A stretch of DNA of 64,000 bases from Comamonas sp. SCN 65-56 (GTDB lineage Bacteria > Pseudomonadota > Gammaproteobacteria > Burkholderiales > Burkholderiaceae_C). The notes beneath the pieces were generated by a model that was given only the letters and a program-made list of their open reading frames with translations, ran no database searches and was not told the origin of the DNA. The stretch lies in NCBI RefSeq assembly GCF_001724135.1, contig NZ_MEDS01000001.1, forward strand, positions 218,229-282,228. The letters run 5' to 3'. A program made the translations under genes and the position numbers. How positions within the stretch are numbered: the stretch's first letter is position 1; each line of letters opens with the position of its first letter. Below are positions 8,294 through 18,841 of the stretch, in pieces.

Positions 8294-10675
8294 TCAATGG
8301 CGGAAAAGATCCAGGATGCGGCTGCGCTCCTCGGCTGCAGGCGGGGGCGGAGCGTCGTTGCCCACGGGCGCGCTGCCCGCGCCGGTATCCGGCGCCAGAC
8401 TGGTCACGCCGGCGCCGCGTGCGTATTCGTCGTAGTACCACTCGCCGCCCACATTGGTCACGCCCGGCGGTACCGTCGGCTGCGTCACCGGCACGCCCTT
8501 GAGCGCGTACTGCATGAAATCGATCCAGATCGGCAGCGCCAGCCCGCCACCGGTCTCGCGGCTGCCGAGGTTGCGCGGCTGGTCGTAGCCTATCCAGGTG
8601 ATGGCGGTCACCGTGGGCTGAAAGCCGGCAAACCAGGCATCCTGCGAGTCGTTGGTGGTGCCGGTCTTGCCGTACAGGTCAGGGCGCTTGAGCGTCGCCT
8701 GCGCGCGCGCTGCCGTGCCCGAGCGCGCCACTTCGTTGAGCAGGCTGTCCATCACGAAGGCGTTGCGCGGGCTGATGGCCTGCGCCAGAGTGTCGACGGC
8801 AGGTGGCTGGTACTGCGCCACTACACGGTCCTTCTGGTCCGTGATGCGTGTGATGAGGTAAGGGCTCACTAGATGGCCACCGTTGGCGAAGACGGAGTAG
8901 GCCGCCGCCATCTGCAAGGGCGTGACCGAGCCTGCGCCCAGCGCCATCGTCAGATAGGCCGGGTGCCTGGCGGCGTCAAAGCCGAAATGGGTCGCCCAGG
9001 TCTGTGCGGTCTTGGGGCCGATGGCCTGCAGGACCCGGATCGAGATCATGTTCTTGGATTTGGCCAGGCCTGTGCGCAGCGTCATCGGGCCGTCGTACTT
9101 GCTGTCGTAGTTTTTGGGCTCCCACGGCTTGCCGCCGGTCTGCTCGGCGCTGAAGAACAGCGGGGCGTCATCGATCACGGTCGAGGGCGTGAAACCCTTC
9201 TCCAGGGCCGCCGAATAAATGAAGGGCTTGAAGCTGGACCCCGGCTGGCGCCAAGCCTGGGTGACGTGGTTGAATTTGTTCTTCTGGAAGTCGAAACCGC
9301 CCACCAGCGCCTGGATGGCGCCGCTGCGCGGATCGATGGCGACGAAGGCGCCCTCCACTTCCGGCAGCTGGGTGATCTCCCAGGTCTGCTTGGGCGTCTG
9401 CACGATGCGCACCACTGCGCCGCGGCGCAGCTTGATGGCGGGTGGCGCCTTGTCGGCCAGGCCGGACTGCACCGGCTTGAGCCCGTCACCGGTGATCTCT
9501 ATGGTCTGACCATCGGCGCGTGACACCACCACTTTTTTGGCACTGGCCTCCAGCACCACCGCGGCCAGCACTTCGCCATTGTCCGGGTGGCCGGCCAGGG
9601 TGTCATCGATCACGTCTTCGGCGGCTTCTGCTGCCGCCGGCAAGGTCACGAAAGCCTCTGGCCCGCGGTAGTGCTGACGACGTTCGTAATTCATGATGCC
9701 CTGGCGCAGGGCAGCATAGGCGGCGTCCTGTTCGCCCGCGCGCAGCGTGGTGTAGACATTGAGCCCGCGCGTGTAGGCATCGCTGCCGTACTGGGCATAG
9801 ACCAGCTGGCGTGCCATCTCGGCGGCGTACTCGGCATGCACGCGCGTGCCTTCGCCCGGCGTACGCAGCTTGATCGGCTCCGCCTTGGCCGCCTTGGCCT
9901 GCTCGGCGGTGATGAAACCGTTCTCCAGCATGCGGTCAATGATGTAGAGCTGGCGCGCGCGTGCCCGCTTGGGGTTGCTGATCGGGTTGTAGGCCGAGGG
10001 CGCCTTGGGCAGACCCGCGAGCATGGCGGCCTCGCCGATGGTGATGGCCTTGAGCGGCTTGCCGTAATAGGCCTCTGCCGCAGCGGCAAAGCCATAGGCG
10101 CGGTTGCCCAGGTAGATCTGGTTCATGTAGATCTCGAGGATCTGGTTCTTCGTCAGCAGGTGTTCCAGCTTGAAGGTCAGCAGCAGCTCATAGATCTTGC
10201 GCGTGTAGGTTTTCTCCGACGACAGATAGACATTGCGCGCCACCTGCATGGTGATGGTCGACGCGCCCTGGCTCTTGATGCGCCCCAGGTTGGCCAGCGC
10301 CGCGCGCAGCACGCCCTTGTAATCCACGCCGCCATGTTCAAAGAAACGCGCGTCCTCCACGGCCAGCACCGCATTGGTCATGATGGGCGGGATGTCCTTG
10401 ATCGGGGTGAGGGTGCGGCGCTCTTCGCCGAATTCCCCCAACAGCGCACCTTCGACCGAAAAAACCCGCAGCGGCAGCTTGGGGTGGTAGTCGGCCAGGT
10501 CCGAAATATCCGGCAGATGGGGATAGGCCATGGCCAGGCCAATGCCAATCAGCAGCACGCCCGCCGCCACGCCGGCCAATGCCAGACCGGCGAGCCACGC
10601 GAAGGCACGGATCACCCAATGGATTGCGGAGGTTTTCTTGGCAGGGGGAGTGGAGCGAGCGGATTCCGAAGGCAT
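8294..10675 (-). CDS. mrcA: penicillin-binding protein 1A
   Basis: Bifunctional class A penicillin-binding protein that polymerises and cross-links peptidoglycan. The 793 residues contain an N-terminal anchor (about 22-48), the GT51 glycosyltransferase domain with the catalytic Glu in EDARFFEHGG and the motif QGASTITMQVARN, then the transpeptidase domain with SSFK, SKN and KTGTT active-site motifs. The length is typical. It is divergent from pilM across about 230 bases, the usual betaproteobacterial arrangement. It heads the operon with lptM and lysA. Confidence 0.96.
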   Translation of the reverse strand: MPSESARSTPPAKKTSAIHWVIRAFAWLAGLALAGVAAGVLLIGIGLAMAYPHLPDISDLADYHPKLPLRVFSVEGALLGEFGEERRTLTPIKDIPPIMTNAVLAVEDARFFEHGGVDYKGVLRAALANLGRIKSQGASTITMQVARNVYLSSEKTYTRKIYELLLTFKLEHLLTKNQILEIYMNQIYLGNRAYGFAAAAEAYYGKPLKAITIGEAAMLAGLPKAPSAYNPISNPKRARARQLYIIDRMLENGFITAEQAKAAKAEPIKLRTPGEGTRVHAEYAAEMARQLVYAQYGSDAYTRGLNVYTTLRAGEQDAAYAALRQGIMNYERRQHYRGPEAFVTLPAAAEAAEDVIDDTLAGHPDNGEVLAAVVLEASAKKVVVSRADGQTIEITGDGLKPVQSGLADKAPPAIKLRRGAVVRIVQTPKQTWEITQLPEVEGAFVAIDPRSGAIQALVGGFDFQKNKFNHVTQAWRQPGSSFKPFIYSAALEKGFTPSTVIDDAPLFFSAEQTGGKPWEPKNYDSKYDGPMTLRTGLAKSKNMISIRVLQAIGPKTAQTWATHFGFDAARHPAYLTMALGAGSVTPLQMAAAYSVFANGGHLVSPYLITRITDQKDRVVAQYQPPAVDTLAQAISPRNAFVMDSLLNEVARSGTAARAQATLKRPDLYGKTGTTNDSQDAWFAGFQPTVTAITWIGYDQPRNLGSRETGGGLALPIWIDFMQYALKGVPVTQPTVPPGVTNVGGEWYYDEYARGAGVTSLAPDTGAGSAPVGNDAPPPPAAEERSRILDLFRH

Positions 10676-10908
10676 AACTGGCCCGTTGGCGGGAACCGGG
10701 CATTATAGAAATCACGCATCAGGGCCGGTTTCTGAATGCAAACACCAAGGAATCCGCGGCTGCGCCCGGCTGCATCCGCGTCGGCTTTTGACAACGTTTG
10801 GACGGCAAAAACGGGCTAATTCTCTTTCCTGCAGAACAACTTTGCTGCTAGCATGCAAGTGACGTGTCAACTTTTGTTGCATTGTTTAAAACATCCACGG
10901 GGGGTCAC

Positions 10909-11988
10909 TTGATTTCATTGGGGTCGTTGTTCAGTCGCCAGCCGGCCCCCTTGTTGGGGATTGACGTGAGCTCGTCCAGTGCCAAATTGGTCGAACTCAG
11001 TCGTGACGCCGCCGGCGCGTGGGTGCTCGAGCGGTGTGCCATTGAACCCCTGGAGCAGGGCTGGATCACCGATGGCAACATCGAAAAATTCGACGAAGTG
11101 GCCGACGCCGTGAAGCGCCTGGTCAAGAAGAGCGGCTCGCGCACCAAGAACGTCGCGCTCGCGCTGCCCAGTTCGGCAGTGATCTCCAAACGCATCACGC
11201 TGCCTGCGGACATGACCGACCAGGAAATGGAAGTGCAGGTGGAGTCCGAGGCCAATCAATACATACCGTTTTCGCTCGACGAGGTGAGCCTGGATTTCTG
11301 CGTCATTGGCCCGAGCAAGACGGCACCGGGCGATGTGGATGTGCTGATTGCCGCATCGCGGCGCGAGCGGGTGCAGGACCGCGAAGGCTTGGCTGAGGCG
11401 GCGGGCCTGAAGTCCGTGATCGTGGATGTTGAGTCGCATGCCGCCAGGCTGGCCGCCGGGCGTCTGGTGCAGGAGATGCCGAACAAGGGCCAGGATGCGG
11501 TGGTGGCCCTGTTCGAGGTCGGCTCCATGACCACCAGCATGCAGATCATGCGCAACGACGAGGTGCTGTACGAGCGTGATCAGGGCTTTGGTGGCGCGCA
11601 ATTGACGCAGCACATCGTGCGCCAATACGGGTTTTCGCTCGAAGAGGCGGAAACCAAGAAGCGCAACGACGATCTGCCCGAGGATTACCGCAGCACGGTG
11701 CTGCAGCCTTTCGTCGAAGGCATGGCGCAGGACATTGGGCGCGCCTTGCAGTTTTTCTTCACCAGCACACCGTATAACCGGGTGGATCGCATTTTGATCG
11801 CTGGTGGTTCGGCGGCGCTGCAGGGGCTTACCGAGGCGGTGACGGCGGGCACCGGGTTTGCTGCCGCCATCGCCAATCCGTTTGATGGCATGGAAGTCGG
11901 CGGGGCAGTGCGTGCCAAGAAAATGGCGCGCGAGGCACCCGCCTACCTGACGGCATGCGGCCTGGCCATGCGGAGGTTTCTGCAGTGA
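10909..11988 (+). CDS. pilM: type IV pilus assembly ATPase-like protein PilM
   Basis: Cytoplasmic actin-like protein of the type IV pilus alignment complex; it binds the cytoplasmic tail of PilN. The 359-residue protein begins (TTG start, 10909) with ISLGSLFSR and has the nucleotide-fold motif GIDVSSSSAKLVEL near the start and IAGGSAAL near the C-terminus. A GTG at 10864 would add 15 residues, but the TTG start follows a GGGG ribosome site and matches family N-termini. The next gene overlaps by four bases. Confidence 0.94.
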   Translation: MISLGSLFSRQPAPLLGIDVSSSSAKLVELSRDAAGAWVLERCAIEPLEQGWITDGNIEKFDEVADAVKRLVKKSGSRTKNVALALPSSAVISKRITLPADMTDQEMEVQVESEANQYIPFSLDEVSLDFCVIGPSKTAPGDVDVLIAASRRERVQDREGLAEAAGLKSVIVDVESHAARLAAGRLVQEMPNKGQDAVVALFEVGSMTTSMQIMRNDEVLYERDQGFGGAQLTQHIVRQYGFSLEEAETKKRNDDLPEDYRSTVLQPFVEGMAQDIGRALQFFFTSTPYNRVDRILIAGGSAALQGLTEAVTAGTGFAAAIANPFDGMEVGGAVRAKKMAREAPAYLTACGLAMRRFLQ

Positions 11989-12596
11989 TATTGATCAACC
12001 TGCTCCCGCACCGCGAAGCCGCGCGCAAGCGCCGCCGTGAGTCGTTTCAGGCCGTCATGCTGCTGTCGGCCATCGTCGGCCTGCTGATCGCCGGTGGCAT
12101 TTATCTCTGGTTCCAGAACATGATCCAGAACCAGCAGGAACGCAACAACTTCATCAAGAGTGAAACAGCCATCCTTGAAAAGCAGATCGCCGAAATTGCC
12201 AATATTGAACAAGAAATCGCGGCCCTGAGCGCGCGGCAGAAAGCCGTCGAGGATTTGCAGGCAGACCGCAATCTGCCCGTGCACATGCTCAATGAATTGG
12301 TGCTGCAGTTGCCTGACGGGGTCTACCTCACGAGCCTTGGGCAGACCAACCAGACCGTCAGCCTCAAGGGGATGGCGCAATCCAATGAGCGCGTCTCGGA
12401 AATGTTGCGCAATCTGTCGGACAACACGCCGTGGTTCTCCAAGCCGCAGCTGGCGGAAATCGTGGCAGCCAACATCTCGCTTTCGCCGCGTGACCAGCGC
12501 CGTGTGGCGGCATTCACCCTCAGTTTCAACCTTGCACGCAGCGCTGAAGCCAAGAAAGCGGCTGAACAGGCGACTGCGACCACTGGGAAGAAATAG
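11985..12596 (+). CDS. pilN: type IV pilus assembly protein PilN
   Basis: Inner-membrane alignment-complex protein, 203 residues, starting with GTG at 11985 and overlapping the pilM stop. The N-terminus carries the conserved PilM-binding motif INLLPHR (3-9), followed by one transmembrane helix (about 24-42), a coiled-coil segment (about 45-80) and the periplasmic PilN domain. It pairs with PilO in the periplasm to link PilM and the secretin. Confidence 0.94.
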   Translation: MILINLLPHREAARKRRRESFQAVMLLSAIVGLLIAGGIYLWFQNMIQNQQERNNFIKSETAILEKQIAEIANIEQEIAALSARQKAVEDLQADRNLPVHMLNELVLQLPDGVYLTSLGQTNQTVSLKGMAQSNERVSEMLRNLSDNTPWFSKPQLAEIVAANISLSPRDQRRVAAFTLSFNLARSAEAKKAAEQATATTGKK

Positions 12597-12598
12597 CC

Positions 12599-13291
12599 AT
12601 GGCGACAAAGAACAAAAAGCAGGGGGTCGATTTCGCCAAGATCCAGGAGGGTTTGCGGCGGCAGTTCCAGAATCTCGACCCCAAGGACCCATCGCTCTGG
12701 CCCCAGCTTCCCAAGGTGCTGTTGTGCATTGGCATTGCGGTTGTGGTGGCGGCAGCGCTCTGGTTTGCCAAGATCAATGAATACCAGGACGAATTGACGG
12801 CCGAACAGGCGAAGGAACAGTCACTCAAGGACGATTACCAGAAAAAGCTGGTCAAAGCGGTCAGCCTGGATGCGCTCAAGAAGCAGCGCGAGCAAATCCA
12901 GCAATATGTGATTCAGCTCGAGAAACAACTGCCGAGCAAGGCCGAGATGCCGGCGCTGCTGTCGGATATCAACCAGGCCGGCCTGGGGCGAAGCCTGCAG
13001 TTCGAATTGTTCCGTCCGGGGCAGATCATCACGCGCGATTACTACGCAGAGCTGCCGATTGCCATTCGCGTGACCGGGCGTTACCACGACATGGGTGAGT
13101 TTGCGTCGGACGTTGCCAAGCTGTCGCGTATCGTGACGCTCAACGATTTGAAGGTCGCGCCTGTCGATGCCAAGGATGCCCCTGGGGGCGTACTGAGAAT
13201 GGATGCCACGGCGCGCACATTCCGCTACCTGGATGCCAGTGAGATCGAAGCTCAAAGACAGGCCGCGGCGGCCAAGGACAAGAAACAATGA
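12599..13291 (+). CDS. pilO: type IV pilus assembly protein PilO
   Basis: Inner-membrane partner of PilN, 230 residues. It has a cytoplasmic N-terminus, one transmembrane helix (about residues 40-60), a coiled coil (about 62-110) and the ferredoxin-like PilO fold with the typical segment LLSDINQAGLGRSL. The start lies two bases after the pilN stop and the stop overlaps pilP by four bases. Confidence 0.94.
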   Translation: MATKNKKQGVDFAKIQEGLRRQFQNLDPKDPSLWPQLPKVLLCIGIAVVVAAALWFAKINEYQDELTAEQAKEQSLKDDYQKKLVKAVSLDALKKQREQIQQYVIQLEKQLPSKAEMPALLSDINQAGLGRSLQFELFRPGQIITRDYYAELPIAIRVTGRYHDMGEFASDVAKLSRIVTLNDLKVAPVDAKDAPGGVLRMDATARTFRYLDASEIEAQRQAAAAKDKKQ

Positions 13292-13845
13292 TGATGCGCC
13301 AATCAGCATTTCTTGCACTTGCCTGCGCCGCCACCCTTCTGGCGGGTTGCCAGCCGTCCGGGCAGGATGATCTGCGCCAGTGGATGGCAGATTTGAAGGC
13401 CAATACCAAGCCGCGTGTCACTCCGTTGAAGGAGCCGGTCCAGTTTGTTCCCCAGGCCTATGTGGCGGAAAGCGGTACCGACCCGTTCAATCCGCAGAAA
13501 CTCACCCAGGCCTTGCGCCGCGATTCTCAGGATGTGGCAAGCAATGCGTCGCTGATTGCGCCTGAACTTGCAAGACGCAAGGAGCCTTTGGAAGCCTACC
13601 CGCTGGACACCATCAAGATGGTGGGCAGCATGACCAAGAGCGGCAAACCCACTGCGTTGGTGACGGTCGACAAATTGCTGTACCAGGTCCAGGTGGGCAA
13701 CTACTTGGGACAAAACTACGGGAAGATTCTGGCCATTACAGAGACAAACATGCAAATAAGAGAAATTGTCCAGGATCAATCAGGAGATTGGGTGGAGCGC
13801 ATGACGACGCTTGATTTGCAAGAGGGAACCGGGAGTACAAAATGA
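13288..13845 (+). CDS. pilP: type IV pilus lipoprotein PilP
   Basis: Inner-membrane-anchored lipoprotein that joins PilNO to the secretin PilQ. 185 residues with signal peptide and lipobox LLAGC near residue 20, then the PilP beta domain (LDTIKMVGSM ... VGNYLGQNYGKI). It overlaps both neighbours (ATGA). Starts at 13288 and 13291 are adjacent ATGs. Confidence 0.94.
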   Translation: MMMRQSAFLALACAATLLAGCQPSGQDDLRQWMADLKANTKPRVTPLKEPVQFVPQAYVAESGTDPFNPQKLTQALRRDSQDVASNASLIAPELARRKEPLEAYPLDTIKMVGSMTKSGKPTALVTVDKLLYQVQVGNYLGQNYGKILAITETNMQIREIVQDQSGDWVERMTTLDLQEGTGSTK

Positions 13846-16013
13846 TGACGCGTAATGCCCATGTTGTTGCCAGATATTCCCGGGCGGCCGTTGCAGCCTT
13901 GGCGCTGGGTTTGGCTGCTGCCGGCGCTCATGCAGCCGGTGCGATTGAATCGGTGACCGGTTTTTCGCAAGGAGGTGCCGACGTATTGCGCATTGAGTTG
14001 TCGGAGGCTCCGGCGCAATTGCCCACTGGTTTTTCCATCCAGAGCCCGGCCCGCATTGCGCTGGATTTTGCCGATGTCACGAATGCCATGGGGCGCTCCC
14101 TCGTTGAGATCAACCAAGGCAACGTCCGCACGGCCAACGTGGTGCAGGTGGGCAATCGCACGCGCGTGGTGCTCAACCTCAAGCAGCCCACCACTTACCG
14201 GTCCGAGCTGCAGGGCAAGACGGTGGTGGTGTCGCTCGAACCGGTGGCCGGCGCTTCGGTGGCCATGACGCCGGTGGTGGCGCAGGCTGCCACCGCGCCC
14301 GCGGCGGCTACTGCCGATGTCACGGCGCTCAAGGATCTGGATTTCAAGCGCACGGCCGACGGTGCCGGCCGGGTTGTTCTGCAACTGGGCAGCAGCGATG
14401 TTGGCGTGGATGTGCAGCAGCACGGCAAGGACCTGGTGCTGGATATTCCCCGCACCACGCTGCCGGAAGGCTTGCGCAGGCGCCTGGATGTCACCGATTT
14501 CGGCACCCCGGTGCAGACGATCACCGCCACGCAGCAGGGTGAGCGCGTGCGCATCACCATCAAGGCCGTGGGTGATTGGGAACACAGCGCCTACCAGAGC
14601 GATCAGCAGTTTGTGGTGGAGGTGCGCGCCAAGAAGGTGGATTTGAACAAGCTTGCGCAAGGCCCGAATTACACCGGGGAAAAGCTCTCGCTGAATTTTC
14701 AGAACATCGAAGTGCGCTCGCTGCTGCAGGTGATTGCCGACTTCACCAACTTCAACATCGTCACCTCCGATACGGTTACGGGCTCCTTGACCCTGCGCCT
14801 GAAGGATGTTCCCTGGGATCAGGCGCTGCAGATCATCATGGATGCCAAGGGCTTGGGTATGCGCAAGACCGGCACGGTGCTGTGGATCGCGCCCAAGGAC
14901 GAGCTCGACGAGCGCGAGAAGAAAGATCTGGAAGCGCTCAAGGCCAAGCAGGGGCTGGAACCGCTGCGCTCACAGGCCTTCCAGCTCAACTATGCCAAGG
15001 CCACCGATCTGATGACCCAGCTCACTGGCGGCACCTTGCCGGGTGTGAGTGCTTCGTCAGGTTCCGGCGGCAACAACAACCGCTTCTTGTCCGAGCGCGG
15101 CAGCGTGATGGCCGAGCCCAGGACCAACCAGCTGTTCGTCACCGACATTCCCGGCAAGCTCGAAGAGGTGGCAAGGCTGATCCAGTCGCTGGATGTGCCG
15201 GTGCGCCAGGTGATGATCGAGGCGCGCATTGTCGAGGCGCGTGATACTTTTGGGCGGTCGTTGGGCGTGCGCCTGGGCGGCGGCGATCTGCGGGCGCAAA
15301 AGGGCGGTGACGGCGGGTATGGCCTCTTTGGCAACAACCGCGTGGCACTGGGTACCGATTACACCAATGCGACCAACTCCACTGGATTTGGCGGCCCGGT
15401 GAACGTGGGCGGAAATTTCGTCAATCTGCCGGCGTCGCTCTCGGGAATGACGAGTGGCGGAACGTTCGCCTTGTCGATTTTCAACGCCGCGGCCAATCGC
15501 TTCCTTTCCTTGGAGTTGTCGGCGATGGAAGCCGATGGTCAAGGCAAGATCATTTCCAGCCCGCGCGTCATTACGGCGGACCAGACAAAAGCGATCATCA
15601 AACAGGGTACGCAAATACCGTATTCGCAAACGGCACCCAATGGCGCCACCACGGTGGCCTTCAAGGACGCCGTACTCCAGCTGGATGTGGCGCCGCAAAT
15701 CACGCCGGAAGGCAACATCATCTTGCAGCTCGATGTGCACAAGGACAGTGTCGGCCAGATGACGGATACCGGTGTTCCTGCGATCGACACCAAGCAGATC
15801 ACCACCCAGGTGCTGGTGGAAAACGGCGGCACCGTCGTGATTGGCGGCATCTTTGAGCTGGAAGAAACCAGCCAGGTCAACAAGGTGCCATTCCTGGGGG
15901 ATGTCCCGATCGTCGGCAACCTGTTCAAGAACACCACCAAAACCGCGGACAAACGCGAAATGCTGGTCTTCATTACACCCAAGGTCATTTCTGATCGTGG
16001 GCCGATACGTTGA
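13842..16013 (+). CDS. pilQ: type IV pilus secretin PilQ
   Basis: Outer-membrane secretin through which the pilus passes. 723 residues: signal peptide (to about residue 29, AHA), two AMIN peptidoglycan-binding domains (about 30-250), secretin/TonB short N-terminal domain starting at LSLNFQNIEVRSLLQVIADF, N1 domain, and the secretin barrel domain with VIGGIFE and VPFLGDVPIVGNLFK near the C-terminus. It is the last gene of a five-gene overlapping operon. Other pilus genes (pilin, PilB, PilT) are not in the window. Confidence 0.96.
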   Translation: MMTRNAHVVARYSRAAVAALALGLAAAGAHAAGAIESVTGFSQGGADVLRIELSEAPAQLPTGFSIQSPARIALDFADVTNAMGRSLVEINQGNVRTANVVQVGNRTRVVLNLKQPTTYRSELQGKTVVVSLEPVAGASVAMTPVVAQAATAPAAATADVTALKDLDFKRTADGAGRVVLQLGSSDVGVDVQQHGKDLVLDIPRTTLPEGLRRRLDVTDFGTPVQTITATQQGERVRITIKAVGDWEHSAYQSDQQFVVEVRAKKVDLNKLAQGPNYTGEKLSLNFQNIEVRSLLQVIADFTNFNIVTSDTVTGSLTLRLKDVPWDQALQIIMDAKGLGMRKTGTVLWIAPKDELDEREKKDLEALKAKQGLEPLRSQAFQLNYAKATDLMTQLTGGTLPGVSASSGSGGNNNRFLSERGSVMAEPRTNQLFVTDIPGKLEEVARLIQSLDVPVRQVMIEARIVEARDTFGRSLGVRLGGGDLRAQKGGDGGYGLFGNNRVALGTDYTNATNSTGFGGPVNVGGNFVNLPASLSGMTSGGTFALSIFNAAANRFLSLELSAMEADGQGKIISSPRVITADQTKAIIKQGTQIPYSQTAPNGATTVAFKDAVLQLDVAPQITPEGNIILQLDVHKDSVGQMTDTGVPAIDTKQITTQVLVENGGTVVIGGIFELEETSQVNKVPFLGDVPIVGNLFKNTTKTADKREMLVFITPKVISDRGPIR

Positions 16014-16033
16014 ATTTCGAAGGTAGAGAGCAC

Positions 16034-17557
16034 ATGAAAATCCTGAAAAATTTGGTACTTTCTGCGGCGGTTGCCGTGTTGGCGGTGGCTTGTGGCGGCG
16101 GTGGCGGCAGCCCCGGTGAAACACATGCGCCTTACCAGATCACCTTGCGGGCGGAGCGCACGCAGTTGCCGATCAACATCAACAATGTCGGTCCGGGCAT
16201 AGGTGCTTATGCACCCTACACCACAGTCCTTTACGTCAATGCGACGGATGGCGGCAACGCGATCCCGAATGGTGAAGACGGGGTATTTTCGTGCAACGCG
16301 TCCGGCGGTCTGTCTTCGGGGCCGCTGTACTATCTGGATGGAAAAGATGAACACAGCACCGACGTGACGCAGCCGGACGGCAGCGTGGTCAAGGTGCCCA
16401 ATGCCTATCGATCGATTACCCTGCCCTCCAACGCGGGCGGTGCATCCTTCCATTTCCATGCGGGCGACAAGAGCGGCGTAGCGACGATTACCTGCTCGGT
16501 GACCGACCCGCGTGACAAGCGCCAGGTGTCGGCGAGCGTTTCCATCACCGTGGGTGCAGCGACACGCAGTCCGGCTCGAGCCGATGCCTTCACGCAGGTG
16601 CCGGGTTACTTGGGGACGCGCAACAATCCCAACCACATTGCTTCCACCGTGGCGATCCAGGCAAGAGTGTGGGACGATGCCAACCAACCAGTGCCTGATC
16701 CCGGTGCGGCCAATGTCCAAGTGCGTATCAAACCCGTGGGCAATCCGGCGGAAGTGGGTGCCACCTTGCTGCAGGGCGGTGCGGGTGGCAGCAGCGTCAT
16801 CCAGTTCCCGACCTTGAACGGAATCGCGCAGTTTTCATTGGCGAGTGGCTCGAACAACGGACCGATCATTCTGGAGGTGACCTCGGATCGGGCAGACAAC
16901 AATGTGGCCAATGGCATCCAGGACCCAGTGACCTCGTTGATGCAGGTCTACGCGGTCAACGAGCTGGCAACCGTGCCTTTGGTGATTGCCGAAACTGACC
17001 TTGGAACCGCAAATACCGGCGTTGAGTACGTTCGCTCGCTGGTGGCCAGCGGCGGCATGCCGCCTTACACGTGGGTGGTTGCAGGCTTGCCCAGCGGTTT
17101 GACGGCCGATGACACGGGTGTTGTCAGCGGCACGGTGGACGCGCCGCCCGGGAATTACGCGGTCAGGATCAAGGTGACCGATGCCAATGGGACGACGCAA
17201 GAAGCCAGCGCCAAGATCGTTGTCGAGCGCGGTATCGCGCCGGAAGATTTCGTGGTGGCTGGTTGCCCGGCGTCGCAGGACATCAATACTGCGTGCGCGA
17301 TTGGCAGCGTTGCGCAAGGGAAAAAGTTCTCCTACGCGTTTACCGCATCCGTTCCAGGTGTCACGTGGTCGTTTTCCGGTCTGCCGGCGTGGTTGAGTGG
17401 CAGCTCCTCTGGTGCAGTGGGCATTGTTTCGGGCACGGCGCCTGCGGATGCTGTTCCGCTCGTACCTCCGTCAGTCGTAGGCCCCTACAGCTTCTTCGTC
17501 ACGGCCACTTCAGGGAGCACGTCGGTGACACGGCAAGTGGTCGTCACGGTGAACTGA
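16034..17557 (+). CDS. putative lipoprotein with Ig-like (cadherin/He_PIG-type) repeats
   Basis: 507-residue exported protein of unknown role. It has a lipoprotein signal with lipobox LAVAC (about residues 17-21) followed by a run of glycines, then beta-rich regions. Two copies of the He_PIG-like signature can be seen: [20 protein letters not shown] ending in SGTV, and [12 protein letters not shown] ending in SGTAP. It starts 20 bases after the pilQ stop, so it may be read with the pilus operon, and ends at a clear terminator. In related genomes aroK usually stands here between pilQ and aroB. Adhesion or surface binding is a guess. Confidence 0.75.
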   Translation: MKILKNLVLSAAVAVLAVACGGGGGSPGETHAPYQITLRAERTQLPININNVGPGIGAYAPYTTVLYVNATDGGNAIPNGEDGVFSCNASGGLSSGPLYYLDGKDEHSTDVTQPDGSVVKVPNAYRSITLPSNAGGASFHFHAGDKSGVATITCSVTDPRDKRQVSASVSITVGAATRSPARADAFTQVPGYLGTRNNPNHIASTVAIQARVWDDANQPVPDPGAANVQVRIKPVGNPAEVGATLLQGGAGGSSVIQFPTLNGIAQFSLASGSNNGPIILEVTSDRADNNVANGIQDPVTSLMQVYAVNELATVPLVIAETDLGTANTGVEYVRSLVASGGMPPYTWVVAGLPSGLTADDTGVVSGTVDAPPGNYAVRIKVTDANGTTQEASAKIVVERGIAPEDFVVAGCPASQDINTACAIGSVAQGKKFSYAFTASVPGVTWSFSGLPAWLSGSSSGAVGIVSGTAPADAVPLVPPSVVGPYSFFVTATSGSTSVTRQVVVTVN

Positions 17558-17617
17558 ACCGACTGGCGTAGGCTGGAGCGGCGCGGCCTCTCCAGGCTGC
17601 GCCCATTTCGAGGCTCG

Positions 17618-17650
17618 ATCCCCAGCCACGTGCTGGGGATTCCTTTTTCT
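17618..17650 (+). terminator. rho-independent terminator after the Ig-like lipoprotein
   Basis: ATCCCCAGC (17618-17626) and GCTGGGGAT (17632-17640) form a perfect nine-base stem with a five-base loop, followed by TCCTTTTTCT. It ends the pilM-to-lipoprotein transcription unit and separates it from aroB. Confidence 0.85.
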
Positions 17651-17684
17651 GCCGTTGCCAGCAAACAGGAAAGTGTGGGTGTAT

Positions 17685-18785
17685 ATGGGGATGGAAACTC
17701 TGTCCGTATGCCTTGAAGACCGTAGCTATGACATCGTGATTGGGCATTCAGTGTCGGACATGGAGTTGTTGCGCCAGCGTCTGCCAGACGGGGTCGATAC
17801 CCTCGTTGTCACCAACGACACGGTGGCTGCGCTGTACGCGAATAGGTGGTGTGCAGAGCTGGCGCCGCACTATCAGAAAGTCCATGTGGTGATCTTGCCC
17901 GACGGCGAAGCCCACAAAGACTGGCAAACCCTGAACCTGATCTTCGATGCCCTGCTCACCCACGGTTGCGACCGCAAGACCGTGCTCTATGCGCTGGGCG
18001 GCGGCGTGGTCGGCGACATGACGGGCTTTGCCGCTGCCTGCTACATGCGCGGCGTGCCTTTCGTGCAGGTGCCCACCACGCTGCTCGCGCAGGTGGATTC
18101 CAGCGTGGGCGGCAAGACGGCGATCAACCATCCGCTGGGCAAGAACATGATCGGCGCGTTTTATCAGCCCAAGCTGGTGATCTGCGACCTTTCCACGCTC
18201 GATACGCTGCCCGAGCGCGAGTTGTCGGCAGGCCTCGCCGAGGTGATCAAGTACGGGCCGATCGCCGACATGGCGTTTTTCGCATGGCTGGAGGCTCAGA
18301 TGGACGCGGTGCGCGCGCGCGACAAGGAGACGCTGGCCTACGTGGTCAGGCGCTGCTGCGAGATCAAGGCCGAGGTGGTGGGGCAGGACGAGCGTGAATC
18401 GGGGCTGCGTGCCATTCTGAATTTCGGCCACACCTTTGGTCATGCGATCGAGACTGGCATGGGCTATGGCGTCTGGCTGCATGGCGAGGGCGTGGCGGCG
18501 GGCATGGTGATGGCGGCGGAGCTCTCGCGGCGTCTGGGGTTGGTGGATGCGGCTTTCGTGGCGCGCCTGCGCGCGCTGATCGAGCGCGCCGGCCTGCCCA
18601 CGCGCGGGCCGGTGCTCGACGCGCGCGACAACGCCGGGCATTACCTGGAGCACATGCGCGTGGACAAGAAGGCGGAGGCGGGCGAAATCCGCTTTGTGCT
18701 TATTGATGGGCCGGGCCGCGCTGTGGTGCGCGCCGCGCCGGATGCGCTGGTGCGTGAGGTCATTGACGCGTGCTGCAGCGACTGA
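17685..18785 (+). CDS. aroB: 3-dehydroquinate synthase
   Basis: Second enzyme of the shikimate pathway; NAD- and metal-dependent cyclisation of DAHP to 3-dehydroquinate. About 366 residues. NAD-binding motifs [13 protein letters not shown] and the metal/phosphate region [18 protein letters not shown] are present, with metal ligands in [11 protein letters not shown] and [10 protein letters not shown]. Start 17685 or 17691 (MGMETL/METL); the longer frame from 17655 overlaps the terminator tail. Shikimate kinase (aroK), usually just upstream, is not in the window. Confidence 0.95.
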   Translation: MGMETLSVCLEDRSYDIVIGHSVSDMELLRQRLPDGVDTLVVTNDTVAALYANRWCAELAPHYQKVHVVILPDGEAHKDWQTLNLIFDALLTHGCDRKTVLYALGGGVVGDMTGFAAACYMRGVPFVQVPTTLLAQVDSSVGGKTAINHPLGKNMIGAFYQPKLVICDLSTLDTLPERELSAGLAEVIKYGPIADMAFFAWLEAQMDAVRARDKETLAYVVRRCCEIKAEVVGQDERESGLRAILNFGHTFGHAIETGMGYGVWLHGEGVAAGMVMAAELSRRLGLVDAAFVARLRALIERAGLPTRGPVLDARDNAGHYLEHMRVDKKAEAGEIRFVLIDGPGRAVVRAAPDALVREVIDACCSD

Positions 18786-18798
18786 AACTATCAACAAG

Positions 18799-18841
18799 AT
18801 AGCTTTCAGCGCTTGCCAGTAGTGCGTCAGAGCCTGTTTTC
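18799..18841. repeat. dispersed GCGCTT repeat, copy 3
   Basis: GATAGCTTTCAGCGCTTGCC followed by AGTAGTGCGTCAGAGCCTGTTTT, in the 56-base gap between aroB and dgt. It is nearly colinear with copy 1 and copy 5. Confidence 0.7.
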
